A DNA stretch of 64,000 bases from CAWIMX01 sp963837345 (lineage in GTDB: Bacteria > Acidobacteriota > Vicinamibacteria > Vicinamibacterales > CAVVIG01), in contig CAWIMX010000001.1 in the NCBI GenBank assembly GCA_963837345.1, forward strand, positions 3,038,001-3,102,000. The letters run 5' to 3'. The translations under genes and the position numbers were made by a program. Within the stretch, counting starts at the first letter, position 1. Each line of letters begins with the position of its first letter. This document shows, in pieces, positions 39,101 through 47,094 of this stretch. A model generated the notes under the pieces. It was not told the DNA's origin. It made no database searches and saw only the letters and a program-made list of their open reading frames with translations.

Positions 39101-39230
39101 GCCGCGAGGCGCGCCACTCGGTCGGCACGGCGGTGGCGGGCGGCATGATCGCGTCGACCTTCTTGAACCTCGCGTTCATCCCGGTGCTGTACGTGGTGGT
39201 GAAGAGCGTCGGGAGGAAACGTGTGGTTAG
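36120..39230 (+). pseudogene. HAE1-family RND efflux pump, about 17 frame changes
   Basis: Inner-membrane proton-driven trimeric exporter. The N-terminus F-V-D-T-F-I-R-R-P-I-L-A-S-V, porter segments (N-G-A-S-A-Q-V-V-E-T-A-V-T; V-D-P-D-R-L-A-S-R-G-I-T), the TM4 proton-relay region (A-T-G-L-V-V-D-D-A-I-V-V-I-E-N) and TM10-12 (A-K-N-G-I-L-V-V-Q-F-A-E) are all present in order. Reading them requires frame steps near 36218, 36263, 36528, 36551, 36578, 36621, 37096, 37440, 37627, 37655, 37971, 38191, 38390, 38410, 38443, 38490 and 39078 (surplus base) and 38551 (missing base). No domain is lost. The two conserved TM4 Asp residues remain. Confidence 0.75.
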
Positions 39231-40516
39231 GGCGCGTGGCGCTGCGGTGCTGGGTGTGTGGATGCTGGGTGCGTGGGTGCTGGCCCCGGCGAGCGCGTTC
39301 GCCCAGATCGCCGCAGCCGGTGACCACCGTGACCTTCGACGAGGCGATTCGCCTCGCCACGGAGAAGAATCCGTCGGTCGCCCAGGCGGCTGCCGGCATC
39401 CTCCGGGCCGAAGGCCTGCTCGCAGAGGCGCGGGCGGCGGGGCGACCCTTCGCGTCGGGTTCCGTCACGACGACCACGATCAATCGGGGTGTGTCGTTCG
39501 ACGACATCACCGTGACGCCTCGCAACCAGGTCACGGCCGGTCTCACCGTCGACATGCCGATTGTCGCGGCGGCGACGTGGGCGCGCCGGGCCCAGGCGGA
39601 GGACGATGCGCACGTCGCCGAGCTCGGGGCCGCCGACGCGCGTCGTCAGGTCGCCATGGCCACGGCCGACGCGTATCTGAGCGTGATCGCCGAGCGGCGC
39701 GCGCTCGATACCGAACAGCGCGCCCGCGACACGGCGCAGGCGCACTTCGATCTCGCCGCCCAGCTCGAACAGGCCGGCAGCGGCAGCCGCCTCAACACGC
39801 TGCGCGCCGAGCAGCAGGTCTCGACCGCCGACGCAAGGCTGGAAGGCGCGAGGCTCGCCCTGTACCGCGCGCAGGAGGCGCTTGGCGTGCTGATCGTCTC
39901 CGACGGCCCCGCCGACGCCCGCGGGGAGCCGACGTTCGAGGCGCCGCCCGAGACCGCCGCGACGCCGACGAGCCTGCTGCAGTTCCGCACGGACCTCCAG
40001 CTCTTCTCGGCCCAGCAGGCCGCCGCGACGAGGACAGTCGAGGACACCCACCGGGAGTACTGGCCCTCGCTCGACGCCGTGTTTCAGCCGCAGACCATCT
40101 ATCCCACGCCCTTCTTCACGACGGCCAACAGCTGGCGGTTCCTTCTGCAGGCCACGATTCCGATCTACTCGGGCGGCGTGGTCGCCGGCCGCCGCACCGA
40201 GCGGCAGGCAGCGGCTGACCAGGCGCGCGCGCGGCTGGCGGCCGGCCTGTCGCAGGCCGGTGCCGACGTCCGCGCGGCGCGGGCGGCCGTCGAGAGCTAC
40301 GGGCGCAGCCTCGCCAGCGCGCAAGCCTCGGCCAATCAGGCCTCGCAAGTGGTGGACATCACCAACCTGAGCTTCCGCGCAGGAGCGGCCACGAGCATCG
40401 AGGTGATCGACGCCGAGCGCAGCGCACGCGACGCGGACGCCGCCGTCGCCGCCACCGAAGATGCGCTCCGGCGCGCGCGGCTCGACCTGCTCATCGCCCT
40501 CGGCCGGTTCCCGTGA
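39221..40516 (+). CDS. TolC-like outer-membrane efflux protein
   Basis: Completes the tripartite pump. Two outer-membrane efflux-protein repeats: T-V-T-F-D-E-A-I-R-L-A-T-E-K-N-P-S-V near the start, then the coiled-coil barrel segments (A-T-A-D-A-Y-L-S-V-I-A-E-R-R; V-E-S-Y-G-R-S-L-A-S-A-Q-A-S) and Y-S-G-G-V-V-A-G-R. The signal peptide (A-V-L-G-V-W-M-L-G-A-W-V-L-A-P-A-S-A-F-A) is best read from the GTG at 39223 and joins the mature frame through a one-base surplus near 39316, so the first 30 codons carry the last frame change of this zone. The leader is coded by a gctgggtg stutter repeat (39245-39290). Confidence 0.82.
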   Translation: MWLGRVALRCWVCGCWVRGCWPRRARSPRSPQPVTTVTFDEAIRLATEKNPSVAQAAAGILRAEGLLAEARAAGRPFASGSVTTTTINRGVSFDDITVTPRNQVTAGLTVDMPIVAAATWARRAQAEDDAHVAELGAADARRQVAMATADAYLSVIAERRALDTEQRARDTAQAHFDLAAQLEQAGSGSRLNTLRAEQQVSTADARLEGARLALYRAQEALGVLIVSDGPADARGEPTFEAPPETAATPTSLLQFRTDLQLFSAQQAAATRTVEDTHREYWPSLDAVFQPQTIYPTPFFTTANSWRFLLQATIPIYSGGVVAGRRTERQAAADQARARLAAGLSQAGADVRAARAAVESYGRSLASAQASANQASQVVDITNLSFRAGAATSIEVIDAERSARDADAAVAATEDALRRARLDLLIALGRFP

Positions 40517-41274
40517 GGGCCGGGCCCCTGCTCCCCCTGCTTCTGTTCGCCGTCGGGCTCGCCGCCGGGGGGCTCAACTCGGTCGCCGGGGGCGGATCCT
40601 TTCTGACGCTGCCGACGCTCCTGCTCGCGGGTGTCTCTCCCATCGCAGCGAACGCCACGTCGACCTTCGCCGTCTGGCCAGGATCGGCCGCCAGCGCCTT
40701 CGTCTATCGCCGCGACGTCCGCTTCTCGCGCCGCGGCGTCCTGTGGCTCGCCGGGATCAGCGTCGCGGGGGGATTCATCGGCGCCACCCTGCTCGTCCGA
40801 ACGTCGGATGAAAGCTTCATGCGGCTGCTGCCGTGGCTGATGCTCGTCGCGGCCGCCACTTTCACGTTCGGCGGCCGCCTCCGGCGCCCCGGGACGACGA
40901 CGGGCGAGTGGCACAGCCGCCGGTCGCTGCTGCTCGTGCTCGCCCTGCAGCTCGCCATTTCCACCTACGGCGGCTACTTCGGCGGTGGCGCCGGCATCAT
41001 GATGCTCGCCGCGCTCGCGGCCGCCGGCATGACCGACATCCACGAAATGAACGGCCTCAAGGCCCTGCTCGGCGTCTCGATCAATGGCGTGGCGCTGGCG
41101 AGGTTCATCGCCAGCGGCGTGATCGCGTGGGCGCCCGGCGTGGTGATGATGTCCGGCGCGATCGTCGGCGGCTACGCCGGCGCCTCGATCGCCCGGCGCG
41201 TCGACCGCCGGTACATCCGACGGCTCGTGGTGGCCGTGGGATGGACGATGACGGGCTACTTCTTCTTACGCTGA
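40513..41274 (+). CDS. TauE/SafE (TSUP) family membrane permease
   Basis: Eight-helix integral membrane protein of the sulfite/organosulfonate or organic-anion exporter family. The family's duplicated start motif is clear: G-G-L-N-S-V-A-G-G-G-S-F-L-T-L-P in the first half and G-G-Y-F-G-G-G-A-G-I-M-M-L in the second. 253 residues. GTG start overlapping the TolC stop (GTGA), so it is coupled to the efflux operon, an unusual association. Substrate unknown. Confidence 0.9.
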   Translation: MRAGPLLPLLLFAVGLAAGGLNSVAGGGSFLTLPTLLLAGVSPIAANATSTFAVWPGSAASAFVYRRDVRFSRRGVLWLAGISVAGGFIGATLLVRTSDESFMRLLPWLMLVAAATFTFGGRLRRPGTTTGEWHSRRSLLLVLALQLAISTYGGYFGGGAGIMMLAALAAAGMTDIHEMNGLKALLGVSINGVALARFIASGVIAWAPGVVMMSGAIVGGYAGASIARRVDRRYIRRLVVAVGWTMTGYFFLR

Positions 41275-41360
41275 AGGGGACGAGGGGACGAGGGGACGAG
41301 GGGACGAGGGGACGAGGGGACGAGGGGACGAGGGGACGAGGGGACGAGGGGACGAGGGGA
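41275..41360 (+). repeat. Perfect 8-bp minisatellite CGAGGGGA, ten copies plus a partial
   Basis: Ten identical tandem copies occupy 41281-41360, preceded by agggga at 41275. The array begins one base after the TauE/SafE stop. The plus strand presents a GGGG run every 8 nt, ideal for G-quadruplex formation. The unit is not a multiple of three and no ORF uses it. Confidence 0.97.
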
Positions 41361-41415
41361 CGCGCGCAGAACGATCCACAGAATAACAGTCTGGTTCTTG
41401 CCGATCAATCGTGAC

Positions 41416-41421
41416 TAGCAT
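41416..41421 (+). promoter_or_regulatory. Candidate -10 hexamer TAGCAT, leaderless start for the hydrolase
   Basis: TAGCAT ends 6 nt before the ATG at 41428. It overlaps a 12-bp perfect palindrome, catgccggcatg (41419-41430), that spans the start codon and could be an operator. Confidence 0.4.
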
Positions 41422-41427
41422 GCCGGC

Positions 41428-42249
41428 ATGGCCACAGACGCAGGCGGCAGGCATCCGGTCGCGCGCAAGCGCGTCCTCTACGAACTTCCGGCGGCGGCCG
41501 ACGTCAGAATCCGCCCGGGCATACCGTTTCCCGCTGCCGCGTCCCGCGAGGAAACGCTCACCCTCTACCATCCGCCAGGCTGGGCGGGGCAGCCGGCGCC
41601 GGCCGTGATCTTCGTCTCCGGCATGTCCGACATCGGCGCCCGGACGGTCCTCGGCTGTCGGATCAGCGAGATGGAGTCCTACGTTTCGTGGGCACGCCTC
41701 GTCGCGGCGTCCGGTCTCGTGGGCATCACGTACACGACGGGCCAGGATGCGGCCGACGACACGCGCGCCGTGCTGGCGTTCCTGCACGCCGGGGGTGTCC
41801 CGATCGGCGTGGATCCGGATCGGTTGGGCCTCTGGGCGTGCTCGGGCAACGTGCCGAACGCCCTGGGACAGCTGATGGCCCGTCCGCCAGGAGTTCGATG
41901 CGCGGCCCTCTGCTACGGGTACATGCTGGATCTCGATGGCGAAACGGGCGTCGCCGAGGCCGAGCGCGTCTGGCGTTTCGCCAATCCTGCCGCCGGCCGT
42001 TCCGTGGCGGACCTGCCGACAGACGTCTCTCTCTTCGTCGCCAGGGCGGGCCGAGACGACTTGACCGGGCTCAACGACTCGATCGATCGGTTCCTCGTCC
42101 ACGCGCTTCGGGGGAACCTGCCGCTCACCTTCGTGAACCACCCCACCGGCCCGCATGCCTTCGATCTGGACGACACGAGCGGCGCCACGCGGCGGATAGT
42201 GAGGCAGCTCCTCACCTTCCTGCGAGACCATCTGCTGGCGGAGGCGTGA
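41428..42249 (+). CDS. Alpha/beta hydrolase (dienelactone-hydrolase-like)
   Basis: Cytoplasmic; no signal peptide. Hydrolase-fold landmarks are strand/oxyanion region P-A-P-A-V-I-F-V-S-G, the nucleophile elbow L-W-A-C-S-G-N-V-P-N (Ser in an A-C-S-G-N variant of G-x-S-x-G), an acid candidate in A-G-R-D-D-L-T-G, and catalytic His in G-P-H-A-F-D-L. Several family members use Cys or Ser at the elbow, and here a Cys directly precedes the Ser. 273 residues. Its 3' end overlaps the convergent membrane gene by 38 bp. Confidence 0.8.
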   Translation: MATDAGGRHPVARKRVLYELPAAADVRIRPGIPFPAAASREETLTLYHPPGWAGQPAPAVIFVSGMSDIGARTVLGCRISEMESYVSWARLVAASGLVGITYTTGQDAADDTRAVLAFLHAGGVPIGVDPDRLGLWACSGNVPNALGQLMARPPGVRCAALCYGYMLDLDGETGVAEAERVWRFANPAAGRSVADLPTDVSLFVARAGRDDLTGLNDSIDRFLVHALRGNLPLTFVNHPTGPHAFDLDDTSGATRRIVRQLLTFLRDHLLAEA

Positions 42250-43606
42250 TCGGCCGCGCGACCACGGTGCCGCGCTCGACCAGGAGCTCGAGCGTGTCGG
42301 GGGAAGCGATGGCGGGGAGCACCGCGTCAGGGACGATCGTCGCCGGCAGGGCGCGGCCCGCGGTGAGCCTCACGGCATCGTCCAGCTTCTCGCCGAGCGC
42401 TGAAGTCGCTGAGGGGCGCGCGGCCGGGTCGTCGAATACGACGATCCGGGAGACGTCGGGACGGGCGGCGAGGTGCTCGTGAATGGTGGCGAGGATCGCC
42501 GACGACAGGATGGCCTCGTCCTTCAGGCGCTGGTTGCGCGCATGGTAGACCGGCCAGAGCGCGAGAGGCAGCGCAAGGGCGGCGCCCACCGCGACGGCTG
42601 CGCGACGCGGCGGGATGGTCCTCCAGATTGCGCGCCCGACGGCGACGCCCGCGATTGCCGAGCCGATCGAGGGCAGGACGGCGTACAAACTCGAGCGGCT
42701 GGCCACCATGATCGACAAGGCGAAGCCCAGCACGAGCCACACGAGTCCCTTGGCGACGGTGCGTCGTTCGAGCGCGTCGAGCACGGGCGTCCGGCGGCTG
42801 AACACCAGCCAGGCGAGCGTCAGGGCTGCTGTCGTGAAGGTGAGCGATCGATCCAGATAGGGAAGGGCGTTGGCCAGGATCGCGGACGGCCGGAGCTGAT
42901 AGACGTCAGGCGCGGTCGCCGGCGTGAACGCGAGGGTCTGCGACCGGATCAGGAGGTAGATCGTCACGGCCAGAAACGATGGCCAGGTGGCCCGCGCGAT
43001 CGCCGCTCCCGCGCGGCGCCCGTCGCGATCCTCCGCCCGCGCGTCGAGCGCCGTCCAGAGCGCGAACACGAGGGGCAGGAGCAGCGGCTCCTCCTTGCCG
43101 AGAAGGGCGACCAGCGTGCAGGCCCCGGCCAGGAGAAAGCGGCGACGTGTGAAGGCGAGGGCGGCGAGGGCGGCGCCGAACGCGCCGAGGAGCGACGTGC
43201 GTCCGCTCACCCATAGGAGCGCCATGTTGATGCCGTGGAGGTTGAACGCCCAGAGGGCGGCGGCCCAGGCGCCTCCGAGGCGGCCGAATCCCATCGAGGC
43301 GGCGGTGGCCGCCACGAGGAGAGCGACGCCCGCGGCGACGACGAAGTTCGTCCAGGCGTAACCGCGAGGCGCGAGTCCGAAGAGCCGTTCGTCCACGCCA
43401 AAGGAGATCGCGACGAGTGGGCGATAGAAGCCCATCGGCGTGTCGGTGAACGCGCGCGGGACGTCGCCGGCCGCATGGAGCGGGCTGTGGAGGATCCAGC
43501 TGAAATCGTCCTTGATGAACCCGCGGCCGATGTCGCCGCCGTAGACGATGGCGAAGCAGACGAGCACCCAGGCGAGGGCCACCGGCCCGGCGAGACGCAG
43601 CCGCAC
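42212..43606 (-). CDS. Polytopic membrane protein, GT-C glycosyltransferase-like
   Basis: 464 residues with about ten membrane segments. The first periplasmic loop after TM1 carries acidic residues (Y-G-G-D-I-G-R-G-F-I-K-D-D-F-S-W) like the catalytic D-D/D-E motif of GT-C (GT39/GT83) enzymes that use polyprenyl-linked sugars. The following H-S-P-L-H-A-A-G-D-V and F-Y-R-P-L-V-A-I-S-F also suit this class. The C-terminal 100 residues form a soluble domain with D-V-S-R-I-V-V-F-D-D-P-A-A. GTG start; its upstream region is shared with the divergent dehydrogenase gene 36 bp away. Donor and acceptor unknown. Confidence 0.7.
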   Translation of the reverse strand: MRLRLAGPVALAWVLVCFAIVYGGDIGRGFIKDDFSWILHSPLHAAGDVPRAFTDTPMGFYRPLVAISFGVDERLFGLAPRGYAWTNFVVAAGVALLVAATAASMGFGRLGGAWAAALWAFNLHGINMALLWVSGRTSLLGAFGAALAALAFTRRRFLLAGACTLVALLGKEEPLLLPLVFALWTALDARAEDRDGRRAGAAIARATWPSFLAVTIYLLIRSQTLAFTPATAPDVYQLRPSAILANALPYLDRSLTFTTAALTLAWLVFSRRTPVLDALERRTVAKGLVWLVLGFALSIMVASRSSLYAVLPSIGSAIAGVAVGRAIWRTIPPRRAAVAVGAALALPLALWPVYHARNQRLKDEAILSSAILATIHEHLAARPDVSRIVVFDDPAARPSATSALGEKLDDAVRLTAGRALPATIVPDAVLPAIASPDTLELLVERGTVVARPITPPPADGLAGR

Positions 43607-43628
43607 GGCCTCAAGCTTCGCACAACTC

Positions 43629-43634
43629 TATAAT
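43629..43634 (+). promoter_or_regulatory. Consensus -10 TATAAT, leaderless start for the alcohol dehydrogenase
   Basis: A perfect TATAAT ends 8 nt before the ATG at 43643 in a 36-bp divergent gap. Too little room remains for a ribosome-binding site. A -35 match is not evident. Confidence 0.55.
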
Positions 43635-43642
43635 CGCTGCTG

Positions 43643-44630
43643 ATGCGCGCGATGGTGCTGCGGGTGCCGCGTGCCGGCCGTCTCGAACGCGAGGAGCGCA
43701 GTCGCCCGCATGCGCGGCCGGGCCAGGTGGTGGTCGCGGTGCGCGCGTGCGGCGTCTGTCGGACCGACCTGCACGTGGTGGACGGCGAACTGCCCGACGT
43801 GCACGTGCCGATCGTGCCGGGCCATCAGGTGGTGGGTGTGGTGTCCGAGATCGGCGCGGGTGTGGACACGCTGGCGCCTGGCGACCGTGTGGGCATCCCG
43901 TGGCTCGGCTCTGCATGCGGGACGTGTCCGTACTGTCGGAGCGGTCGCGAGAATCTCTGCCCCGAGGCGCGCTTCACCGGCTATTCCTTCGATGGCGGCT
44001 TCGCGGACTATGCCGCGGCCGACGCGCGGTTCGCGTTCCCCCTGCCGGCCGGGTACAGGGACGCCGAGGCGGCGCCGCTCCTCTGCGCAGGCCTCATCGG
44101 CTATCGCGCGTATCGCCTGGCCGGCGACGGGCGCCGGCTCGGGTCTGTACGGCTTCGGCGCGGCGGCGCACATCCTCGCGCAAGTGGCGGTGCACGAGCG
44201 GCGCCGCGTGTACGCGTTCACGTCGCCGGGCGACGTCGAGGCGCAGCGGTTCGCGCGCGAGCTCGGCGCCGTATGGGCGGGGGGCTCCACGGAACCGCCG
44301 CCCGATCGGCTCGACGCCGCCATCATCTTCGCGCCGGTCGGCGCGCTCGTCCCCGAAGCGCTGTCGCGCGTCGTTGCCGGCGGCACCGTCGTGTGCGCGG
44401 GGATTCACATGAGCGACATTCCGGCGTTCCCGTATCGGTTGCTCTGGGAGGAGCGCGTGGTGCGCTCGGTGGCCAACCTCACGCGCCAGGACGCGCACGA
44501 GTTTCTGGCGCTGGCCGACGCCGTCGGGATTCAGACGCACGTCGAGATCTATCCGCTCGAAGAAGCCAACCGGGCGCTCGGCGATCTGAGGGCCGGCGCC
44601 ATCCGGGGCGCCGCGGTGCTCGTGCCATGA
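43643..44630 (+). CDS. Zinc-dependent alcohol dehydrogenase (MDR family), one frame change
   Basis: NAD(P)-dependent medium-chain dehydrogenase. Catalytic zinc ligands: C-G-V-C-R-T-D-L-H first Cys, G-H-Q-V-V-G His, and the structural four-Cys lobe C-G-T-C-P-Y-C-R-S-G-R-E-N-L-C. The subgroup resembles AdhP/YhdH-like enzymes with a C-terminal P-L-E-E-A-N-R-A-L. A surplus base near 44144 (context ctcgggtctgtacggc) shifts the frame exactly at the nucleotide-binding loop, between R-R-L-G and L-Y-G-F-G-A-A-A; both sides are otherwise intact. Length after correction is about 328 residues. The stop overlaps the next ATG. Confidence 0.82.
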
Positions 44631-45118
44631 CGCCCGCCGAGCAGGCCGTGCGCGATCGGCTGGACGCTCTGGCGATTCCCGTCGAGCGCCACGAGCACCC
44701 GCCGGTGGCGACGGCCGACGCGGCGCGCGAACACTGGGAGGGCATCGACGCCGTCCACTGCAAGAACCTCTTCCTGCGCAATCAGAAAGGCGACCGGCAC
44801 TACCTGGTGATCATCGAATACACCAAGCGGGCCGACCTGCGCGCGGTGGCCGGCCAGATCGGCGACGGCAAGCTGAGCTTCGCGTCGCCCGAACGGCTGA
44901 TGGCGCATCTCGGCGTCACGCCGGGGTCGGTGTCGCCGTTCGGGCTGATTCACGATCCCGACCGCCGCGTCCGGGTGTTTCTGGATCGCGACCTCAAGGG
45001 CGGCGGACGCATCTCGTTTCACCCGAACGACAACACGGTGACCTACGTGTTGTCGTTCGCCGACTTCCAGCGGTTCCTCGCCGACTGCGGCCACGCCGTC
45101 GCCGAAGTCCTGGTCTGA
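44627..45118 (+). CDS. proX: YbaK/ProX-type aminoacyl-tRNA editing protein
   Basis: Trans-acting deacylase related to the ProRS INS domain; hydrolyses Ala-tRNA(Pro) or related mischarged tRNAs. Motifs: V-E-R-H-E-H-P-P-V-A-T, H-C-K-N-L-F-L-R-N-Q-K-G with the key Lys, R-A-D-L-R-A-V-A-G, G-V-T-P-G-S-V-S-P-F-G-L, and H-P-N-D-N-T. 163 residues, normal. The coupled start (ATGA) with the dehydrogenase suggests shared transcription; a 170-bp gap follows with nothing recognisable until the TAGACT at 45277. Confidence 0.93.
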   Translation: MTPAEQAVRDRLDALAIPVERHEHPPVATADAAREHWEGIDAVHCKNLFLRNQKGDRHYLVIIEYTKRADLRAVAGQIGDGKLSFASPERLMAHLGVTPGSVSPFGLIHDPDRRVRVFLDRDLKGGGRISFHPNDNTVTYVLSFADFQRFLADCGHAVAEVLV

Positions 45119-45276
45119 GCGAATTCTGCGACCCGCAGAACCTGAGAGGCCGTCACGCCTGCCCGAGGCCACCGCGCGATCGACGCGCCGGGCGCGGGCG
45201 ACGGCGCAGTGAGCGCCGCCCCCTCGAGGCGGTACAGCGTGGGGCGTGCGTGACCTCTCCTGTCACGGTCGGCGGG

Positions 45277-45282
45277 TAGACT
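45277..45282 (+). promoter_or_regulatory. Candidate -10 hexamer TAGACT, leaderless start
   Basis: TAGACT ends 6 nt before the ATG at 45289, with no Shine-Dalgarno. A short inverted sequence (tgacctctcctgtca) lies upstream. Confidence 0.4.
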
Positions 45283-45288
45283 CGTTCC

Positions 45289-45828
45289 ATGAGCTGGACG
45301 ACCTGGTCAGAATCCTCACAACCAATTGACGAAGAATGGGTTCCCCTTCCAGGGGGCGAGCTGGAGGCGCGGCGTCGACGGGTCTTCTGCCCGGCCTGCC
45401 GTGCGGCCCTTCGGGGCGCCGCCCCTGCGGGCGTCGACGCCCGGCGCGCCGGCACGCTGTGTTTCGCGTGTCATCGCGCAGAGGCCTCGCGCCAGGCGGC
45501 GCTGAAGGCGGCGGGCACCGTGTTCACCGGCAGCGCCGAGCGGCTGCAGACCGGGCTGCCGTTCGAGCCGGTGGATCGGGTGCGTCTGGCGCGGTTGCAG
45601 GCCGAACGGGCGGCCGCGCGCACGTCCGCCGGTGCGGGCGTCGGCCGCTTCGCGGATCGCCGGCGGCACGCGCAGCTGGAAGCGCGCCGGGCACTCGGCG
45701 CCATGGCCGCGGGGCTTCGCGCGCGACGTGCGACACCGGTGGATCGCGCGCGGGTCCTGGCCGCGGCGGCTCGCGCCGCCGAGCTGCAGCTGCCCGAGTC
45801 GTGGTTGCCGTTCGTCGTGGGGCGCTAG
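45289..45828 (+). CDS. Zinc-ribbon protein of unknown function next to rmuC
   Basis: 179 residues. An acidic N-terminus is followed by two C-x-x-C pairs (V-F-C-P-A-C-R-A-A and L-C-F-A-C-H-R-A-E) about 25 residues apart, a probable zinc ribbon. The rest is an Arg/Ala-rich helical region (about residues 60-165) with R-R-R-H-A-Q-L-E-A-R-R-A-L and A-A-A-R-A-A-E-L-Q. The basic helices and ribbon suggest nucleic-acid binding, and adjacency to rmuC (12-nt gap) suggests a DNA-metabolism role; this is inference. No family recognised. Confidence 0.65.
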   Translation: MSWTTWSESSQPIDEEWVPLPGGELEARRRRVFCPACRAALRGAAPAGVDARRAGTLCFACHRAEASRQAALKAAGTVFTGSAERLQTGLPFEPVDRVRLARLQAERAAARTSAGAGVGRFADRRRHAQLEARRALGAMAAGLRARRATPVDRARVLAAAARAAELQLPESWLPFVVGR

Positions 45829-45840
45829 CGTGCGATACTG

Positions 45841-47076
45841 ATGCCCATCGATCCCCTCACACTGGTGCTGCTGGCGATGGCGGTGGCGACGGGTGTGCTC
45901 GTCGGGTGGCTTCTCGCCCGCCCGGCCCGGCCCGCCGTGCCGGCCGACGTGGCGCTCCGCGACGCGTTTCAGTCGCTCAGCGCCGAAGCGCTGCGCCAGA
46001 ACAACCGGGCGTTTCTCGATCTGGCCGAAACCCGCCTGCGCGAGGCGCGCGCCGAAACCGCGGCCGACATCGACGCACGGAAGCGTGCGATCGAAGACAT
46101 GCTCTCGCCCGTGGCGAAGGCGCTCGATGCCGTCGACCGCGAGATCAAGGACGCCGAGCGGCGGCGGTCGGAAACCGGAGCGGCGCTGCTGGAGAAGATC
46201 GCGGCGCTCGAAGCGAGCGGCCAGGGTCTGCGGGCCGAAACCCAGCGCCTGGTCGACGCCCTCAAGCGGCCGGGCGTCCGCGGGCGCTGGGGCGAGCTGC
46301 AGCTCCGCCGGGTGGTCGAGCTCGCCGGCATGGTCGAGCATTGCGATTTCACCCAGCAGGAAACGGTGCACGGCGACGATGGCAACCGCCTGCGGCCCGA
46401 CGTCATCGTGCGGCTGCCGGGCGGCAAACAAGTCGTAGTCGACGCTAAAGTGCCTCTCGATGCCTACCTGAAGGCGCTCGACGCCACGTCCGACGACGCT
46501 CGGCAGCAGCTGCTGGCGGATCATGCCCGGCAGGTCCGGGCGCACCTCACCCAGCTGTCGGCCAAGGGCTACGGCGCCCAGCTCGATCCCAGTCCCGAGT
46601 TCGTGGTGATGTTCCTGCCGGGCGAGGTGTTTTTCAGTGCCGCGCTCGAGCAGGATCCCTCCCTCATCGAGTTCGGTGTCGAACGGCACGTCATTCCGGC
46701 CAGCCCGACGACCTTGATTGCGCTGCTGCGCGCGGTGGCGTATGGCTGGCAGCAGCAGGCGATGGAGGAAAACGCGCGGCGCATCAGTGATCTGGGGCGC
46801 CAGCTGTACGACGCCGTGCGTGTGCTCGGCGGGCACTTCGACACGCTTGGCTCGCGCCTCAAGTCGAGCCTCGACGCCTACAACCAGGCCGTGGGATCGC
46901 TTGAAGGCAATGTCCTGGTGAAGGCCCGCAAGTTCAAGGAGCTCGCGGCGGCCGGCGCCAGCGAAGACATCGCGCCGGTGGAAGTGATCGACCGCGTGCC
47001 CCGCATCCTGCAGGCGCCCGAGCTCACCGATGGACTGCCGTTCGAGAATTGTGAAACGGAGGAACTGAGGAACTGA
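45841..47076 (+). CDS. rmuC: DNA recombination protein RmuC
   Basis: Membrane-anchored PD-(D/E)xK-like nuclease homologue that limits inversions and processes recombination structures. N-terminal transmembrane helix (L-V-L-L-A-M-A-V-A-T-G-V-L-V-G-W), coiled coil (about residues 45-145), then the RmuC core: R-G-R-W-G-E-L-Q-L-R-R-V-V-E, R-P-D-V-I-V-R-L-P-G-G, V-V-V-D-A-K-V-P-L-D-A-Y with the nuclease D-x-K, and F-V-V-M-F-L-P-G-E. 411 residues. The last codons (E-E-L-R-N) fall in the ggaactgag repeat. Confidence 0.95.
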   Translation: MPIDPLTLVLLAMAVATGVLVGWLLARPARPAVPADVALRDAFQSLSAEALRQNNRAFLDLAETRLREARAETAADIDARKRAIEDMLSPVAKALDAVDREIKDAERRRSETGAALLEKIAALEASGQGLRAETQRLVDALKRPGVRGRWGELQLRRVVELAGMVEHCDFTQQETVHGDDGNRLRPDVIVRLPGGKQVVVDAKVPLDAYLKALDATSDDARQQLLADHARQVRAHLTQLSAKGYGAQLDPSPEFVVMFLPGEVFFSAALEQDPSLIEFGVERHVIPASPTTLIALLRAVAYGWQQQAMEENARRISDLGRQLYDAVRVLGGHFDTLGSRLKSSLDAYNQAVGSLEGNVLVKARKFKELAAAGASEDIAPVEVIDRVPRILQAPELTDGLPFENCETEELRN

Positions 47077-47084
47077 GGAGCTCA
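47059..47084 (+). repeat. Stutter repeat gaggaactgag at the rmuC 3' end
   Basis: gaggaactgaggaactgagg followed by agctcag: a 9-nt unit (ggaactgag) repeated two to three times over the rmuC stop codon. A related ctcaggaaactgag sequence follows the gene ending at 52908. Confidence 0.7.
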
Positions 47085-47094
47085 GAACCCAAAC

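Noticed and set aside
41275..41360. CRISPR-like array
   Set aside because: The repeat unit is 8 bp with no spacers and there are no cas genes; it is a minisatellite.
41428..42249. Cys-nucleophile dienelactone hydrolase proper
   Set aside because: The elbow reads A-C-S-G-N, so the position aligned with the nucleophile is Ser; only the broader hydrolase family is claimed.
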